Positions 60,709-64,000 of a DNA stretch of 64,000 nucleotides are shown one piece after another. The stretch covers positions 5,138,355 through 5,202,354 of the forward strand of contig CM119265.1 in NCBI GenBank assembly GCA_051294375.1. The letters run 5' to 3'. Under the pieces are notes generated by a model. That model saw only the letters and a list, made by a program, of their open reading frames with translations. It was not told the DNA's origin and made no database searches. This DNA is from Paraspadella gotoi. Lineage: Eukaryota > Chaetognatha. Position numbers and translations under genes: made by a program. The first letter of the stretch is position 1. The number at the start of each line of letters is the position of its first letter.

Positions 60709-60710
<2 letters not shown>

Positions 60711-60750
<40 letters not shown>

Positions 60751-60794
60751 GAGAGAGAGAGAGGAAGAGAGAGAGAGAGAGAGAGAGAGAGAAC
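60711..60794 (+). repeat. (GA)n spacer at the centre of palindrome 3
   Basis: GA-rich spacer of 84 bases between AGAAGGCA and TGCCTTCT, present once. Same arrangement as in palindrome 2. Confidence 0.85.
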
Positions 60795-60998
60795 TGCCTT
60801 CTCTAAATTAACTGAAAGAAGAAAAAACTTCTGTTCTGCTTTGTTTCTTGTCAAACTCAGCTTTTTAGACTCAATTAAGGAGGAAAGAAAAATCGATATT
60901 GAACACGGGGGAGCGAGAGAAAGAGAATGAGACAGAGTGGACAGAACGAAGAAAAAGAGAGACAGAGAGAGAGAGAGAGAGATGATTCGTGAACTCAC

Positions 60999-61140
60999 CT
61001 GTCCGTTTCCGAACCTCCCCTGCGTCTCGACGAGGGTGACAATGGTGAGTTTGTCGAAGTCGACCTGCACCCACTCGTAGGAGGACTTGGTGATTTGATG
61101 TCGAGGACACCAGGCGCCGCCCGCGCCTTCGATGCGGATT
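60999..61140 (-). CDS. Ddr: Exon of a discoidin-domain-receptor-like protein
   Basis: A 142-base exon on the minus strand with acceptor TTTTTAG and donor GTGAGT. Read in the frame with one leading base, it gives 47 residues: IRIEGAGGAWCPRHQITK, then SSYEWVQVDFDKLTIVTLV and ETQGRFGNGQ. This is the middle of an F5/8-type C (discoidin) domain. The GGAWCP, E-W-x-Q-V-D and TQGR(F)GNG blocks are the pattern of discoidin domain receptors, collagen-binding receptor tyrosine kinases at the cell surface. Neighbouring exons (the N-terminal half of the discoidin domain, membrane segment and kinase) are not in the window; downstream the sequence runs into the palindrome centre after ~200 bases. Another discoidin protein is possible, but AWCP plus TQGR favours the DDR group. 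Confidence 0.7.
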
Positions 61141-62674
61141 CTAAAAACAAATGAACACGAGATTAAACTACTAAGCAGTTGTCATTATTAATTGTTTTTT
61201 TTTTAATACAAAAAAACAATTCTTAAAATATAGCCAAGTTCTAGTACGTTCCATAAAACACATTGATTACTACATAATACATATTATACTAAAAGTAAAG
61301 ACTCCTATTGACATTAAATCCAGTGGTTTATTTTCCTACAAAAAAAAAGTTTCAAGTGGACGAAATCTGTCACGCGCGGAGCTGCGTTTTCCCTCGTGAA
61401 TCTCGAGGTCATAGGTCACCGAGCGTCATCCAACAGCGTCGTCAACGACGACGACGACGACGACGCATCTTTTTCTTCGCGATTCCAAAAAGGATTTTGT
61501 GAGGATTTGGTTGGGAGAAGTTGAGAGATTTTTTGGTCTTGGAAAAACCATTTTCGTGAACAAGAATGAATTTTGGTTGAGATCATAGATGGGAAAATGC
61601 TGCAGCATACTTTTTTTTACATTTTACAGTTTAAGTTACGAACTGGTCTATAGAAAAAGAGAGTGGATAAGTAATGCAAAGCAATAGAAAGCAAAAAAAA
61701 AAGAAAAAATTGAATTGGGAGAAAAGCCGCGAGATCTTATTGTTGCCAGATTGTTTGGTGTCACGCGCTGAAACGATCAACAACTATTTTGATGTTTTCA
61801 TCTTCGTCGTCGTTATCGTCGTCGTCGTTGTTGTTGTTACCAAACAGGCAAGCAGTACGCTCTGCAACAGATGCGAACTCATGATTGCTATTGTCATAAT
61901 TATCGGTTATCATTAAAAATATTTGCTGTAATCAACGAGTATCGAGCGATATATCATTTTTTATTTTTTATTTCTCGATTGTTGTCGAGTTAATATATCT
62001 GTTAATAAAGTTAAAATCTAACTATAAAATACCAGATCGAAAACAGATAAAAGGGAAGAAAGGCATGAAGCAATCGCGACGACGACNNNNNNNNNNACGA
62101 CGACGACGCAACAACGACGGCCTTAAGGGGAGAGAAGGTTCTCTGGAGTGCTCGTCATATTAAGTTAGCCACTAATTCGGTTAAATATTTAAGCTTTTAT
62201 TTTTTTTCATTTTTATATGGTGAAAAAAAAATCAGGCTTCCTTATCTTAACCGTGTCGGCGGCGGGAAGGGCCGTTGGTGCTATCGCTTTCAAAAGAGAA
62301 ACTTTATAAAGAGATTAAGGGGAAAAGACCTTGACTCGAAAAAAGGTTTTTAAACCTAATTAAAGAAAATCGTCTTTGCTTAAGTTTTAAAAGGATTTTA
62401 AAATTATCTCTCAGGTTTGCCTCGTCTTCTTCGTCTTTGTCGGCGACGTCGTTGTTGTCGTTGTTGTTGTGAATGGAGCGTCCCTGTCGTTGTCTTTGTG
62501 ACATACATTTTATTGCGACTACCAAGGTTTCCGAACGGAATGACTCGGGAGTCGAGTAATAGCAAAAAATCTTTTACAATTTTTTCTTCTCATCTTTTTC
62601 TCTTTTAGTAGGTACGTAGCTCCCTGGTATTCTCTCTCTCTCTCTCTCTCTCGTCTCTTCTCTTCTCTTCCTCA

Positions 62675-62711
<37 letters not shown>

Positions 62712-62906
62712 TCTCTCTCTCTCTCTCTCTCCCCGGCTGTTCTCCCTAGTCGATATTCTCAAAAATCCTTTTTCTTTTTCGAAGCCAATCGTTTTCTTCC
62801 TTTTTTTTAACTCCTTTTTTCCTTCTGAGGCTTCCATGTACTTATATTTGCTTCCAAGCGCATTTTTCCGCATCACCGCTCGCACTCTATGGAAGCATAT
62901 CGCTGC

Positions 62907-62974
<68 letters not shown>

Positions 62975-64000
62975 TCTCTCTCTCTCTCTCTCTCTCTGTT
63001 TTCTAATCCTTTTTACGCGGCTTGGCATGAAAACGTTGTCGTTTCCCCTGTATCCATTTCAAAAACAGAAAACCATTTTTCCCCCCAAAGGCTCGGGTGA
63101 CTTCGGCGAAGACGAAGCGATGAGTTGGCGATTGGAAGATGGCAAAACAAAGATGGCGAATGGAAGATGGCAAAAAACAAAAATGGCGGCGAAAAAATGG
63201 CGCCCGGAAAGACGAGCTCAGAGAAATGGAAAATGGTAATCTAAGGAAAGGAAAAGTTATGATTGCTTTTTTGGATTTGAAGATACTTTTTTGCTTTGTT
63301 TTAAAATTGCTTTCACCTGATTGCGTTTTAACTCTCCGTACATTTTTGCTTCTTTAAGATTATAAACTATTTACTGAGTTAAAGTTTAATTTAGCCATCA
63401 TTTCTGTGTTTCTTTCGTCGTATTTGCAACCGTGGCGTTCTGTGACTGGTCAAGATTTTACGTTATCCGACCGAAAAATTCTATGGTCATTGGTCAGGCT
63501 CTCCTTCAATAAACTTTGTTTATTTCTCCCTTTTGACATACAAAATAAACCTAGATTTAAAAAAACATTCAATGCAATTACTTTTAGGTAAAATATTTAA
63601 GTAATATGCTTAAATCTATCTCTCAGAGTTAGGTCAGCGACAGAAATGAAGCAAATTTTTTCCATTTTAATCGCCGTTTCCCTCTAGCCCTGCTCTCGAC
63701 TCCATCCAAAGTAATTTTTTCTATCGTCTATGTCGTCTATGTCGTCGTCGTCATCGTTGTAGTCGCACCGCGCCCCATTGTCGTTTCCGTTATCGTTCGT
63801 AGGAGATGACGTCGATAAAAGTTGGCGCAGATTTTTTTAAACCTCTTTTTTTTTGTGGCGCCGCACAACCTACGGTCACCGGCGCCGTTTTTTTTTTTTC
63901 ATTTCTTATAAAATATCATAATGAAATAATAATAAAAAAAACACCTTTTTTTAAAAGTTTATCAGCATTAGTATGAAAGGCCTGTCCGTAGATGACTCCT
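61141..64000. other. Upstream non-coding DNA of the minus-strand discoidin exon
   Basis: No further exon recognised. Contents: (GAC)n at ~61440-61464, an AT-rich stretch, a (GAC)n tract with an N gap, CT tracts, the GCCAT cluster at ~63120-63215 (AAGATGGC words on the plus strand), and AT-rich DNA to the window end. Confidence 0.5.

Larger units (their letters stand above)
57489..60710 (+). repeat. Left arm of palindrome 3 (>3.2 kb)
   Basis: Inverted copy of 60795-64000. It contains a YY1/Pho-like cluster, two GA tracts (58515-58612 and 58783-58882), a (GTC)n tract (59403-59433) and a discoidin-domain exon near the inner end. The arm may extend further left, since the right arm is cut by the window edge. 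Confidence 0.85.
60795..64000 (-). repeat. Right arm of palindrome 3, runs off the window
   Basis: Inverted copy of 57489-60710. It contains the readable discoidin exon, a (GAC)n tract with a 10-base N gap (62087-62096), CT tracts (62633-62734 and 62907-62998) and the mirrored GCCAT cluster. The (GAC)n N gap sits in the same tract that is fully sequenced in the left arm (59403-59433). Confidence 0.85.

Overview
The window looks like nuclear DNA of an invertebrate animal. Coding exons are short, GC-rich and split by AT-rich introns with GT-AG borders; one exon is from an animal-specific receptor (a discoidin-domain-receptor-like protein); there are Penelope-like and hAT-like mobile elements; and one candidate core promoter has arthropod-style TATA plus initiator spacing. 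An arthropod is plausible but not proven. Most of the 64 kb is non-coding and extremely rich in (GA)n/(CT)n tracts, with recurrent (GAC)n/(GTC)n tracts and 14 runs of N, several of exactly 10 or 25 bases.

Layout. 1-1512 is AT-rich non-coding DNA. 1513-2793 is the one complete protein gene I can support: a three-exon GrpB-family (UPF0157, nucleotidyltransferase-fold) gene. Its last part starts a ~5.9 kb block (about 1876-7788) that is repeated directly at 7791-17675 with many one-base indels. The second copy carries a 4.17 kb insertion that the first lacks. The insertion is nested: a hAT-like element (8-bp target duplication, terminal inverted repeats starting TAAG) that was itself invaded by a Penelope-like retroelement with its own 15-bp target duplication. 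The Penelope element has decayed reverse transcriptase and GIY-YIG endonuclease sequence, ~0.9 kb inverted terminal arms, and hammerhead-ribozyme-like motifs.

17676-23046 is non-coding and microsatellite-rich. 23047-33804 is a complex inverted structure: a truncated copy of a second composite element (E1), a 3.7 kb arm, a complete second composite element (E2, with perfect 8-bp target duplication), then the same 3.7 kb arm inverted. E1 and E2 are non-coding, and inside them sits an inverted pair of hammerhead-bearing Penelope-like terminal repeats. 33805-54380 holds no gene I can name; it has a relic of the first hAT-like family at ~34.8 kb, a TATA/initiator promoter candidate near 40.94 kb, an RFX X-box near 50.74 kb, and much simple sequence.

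54381-56452 is a ~1 kb-arm palindrome and 57489-64000 a >3.2 kb-arm palindrome, each centred on a (GA)n tract. The latter carries, once per arm, a discoidin-domain exon preceded ~2 kb upstream by a dense YY1/Pho-like (GCCAT) cluster with a CCAAT box.

How the parts relate: there is no operon or pathway here. The repeated blocks (one direct, three inverted) differ mainly by small indels, and the direct pair shows one filled and one empty transposon site. The simplest reading is that two haplotypes, or fold-back reads, were joined in the assembly, so gene copy numbers in this window should not be trusted.
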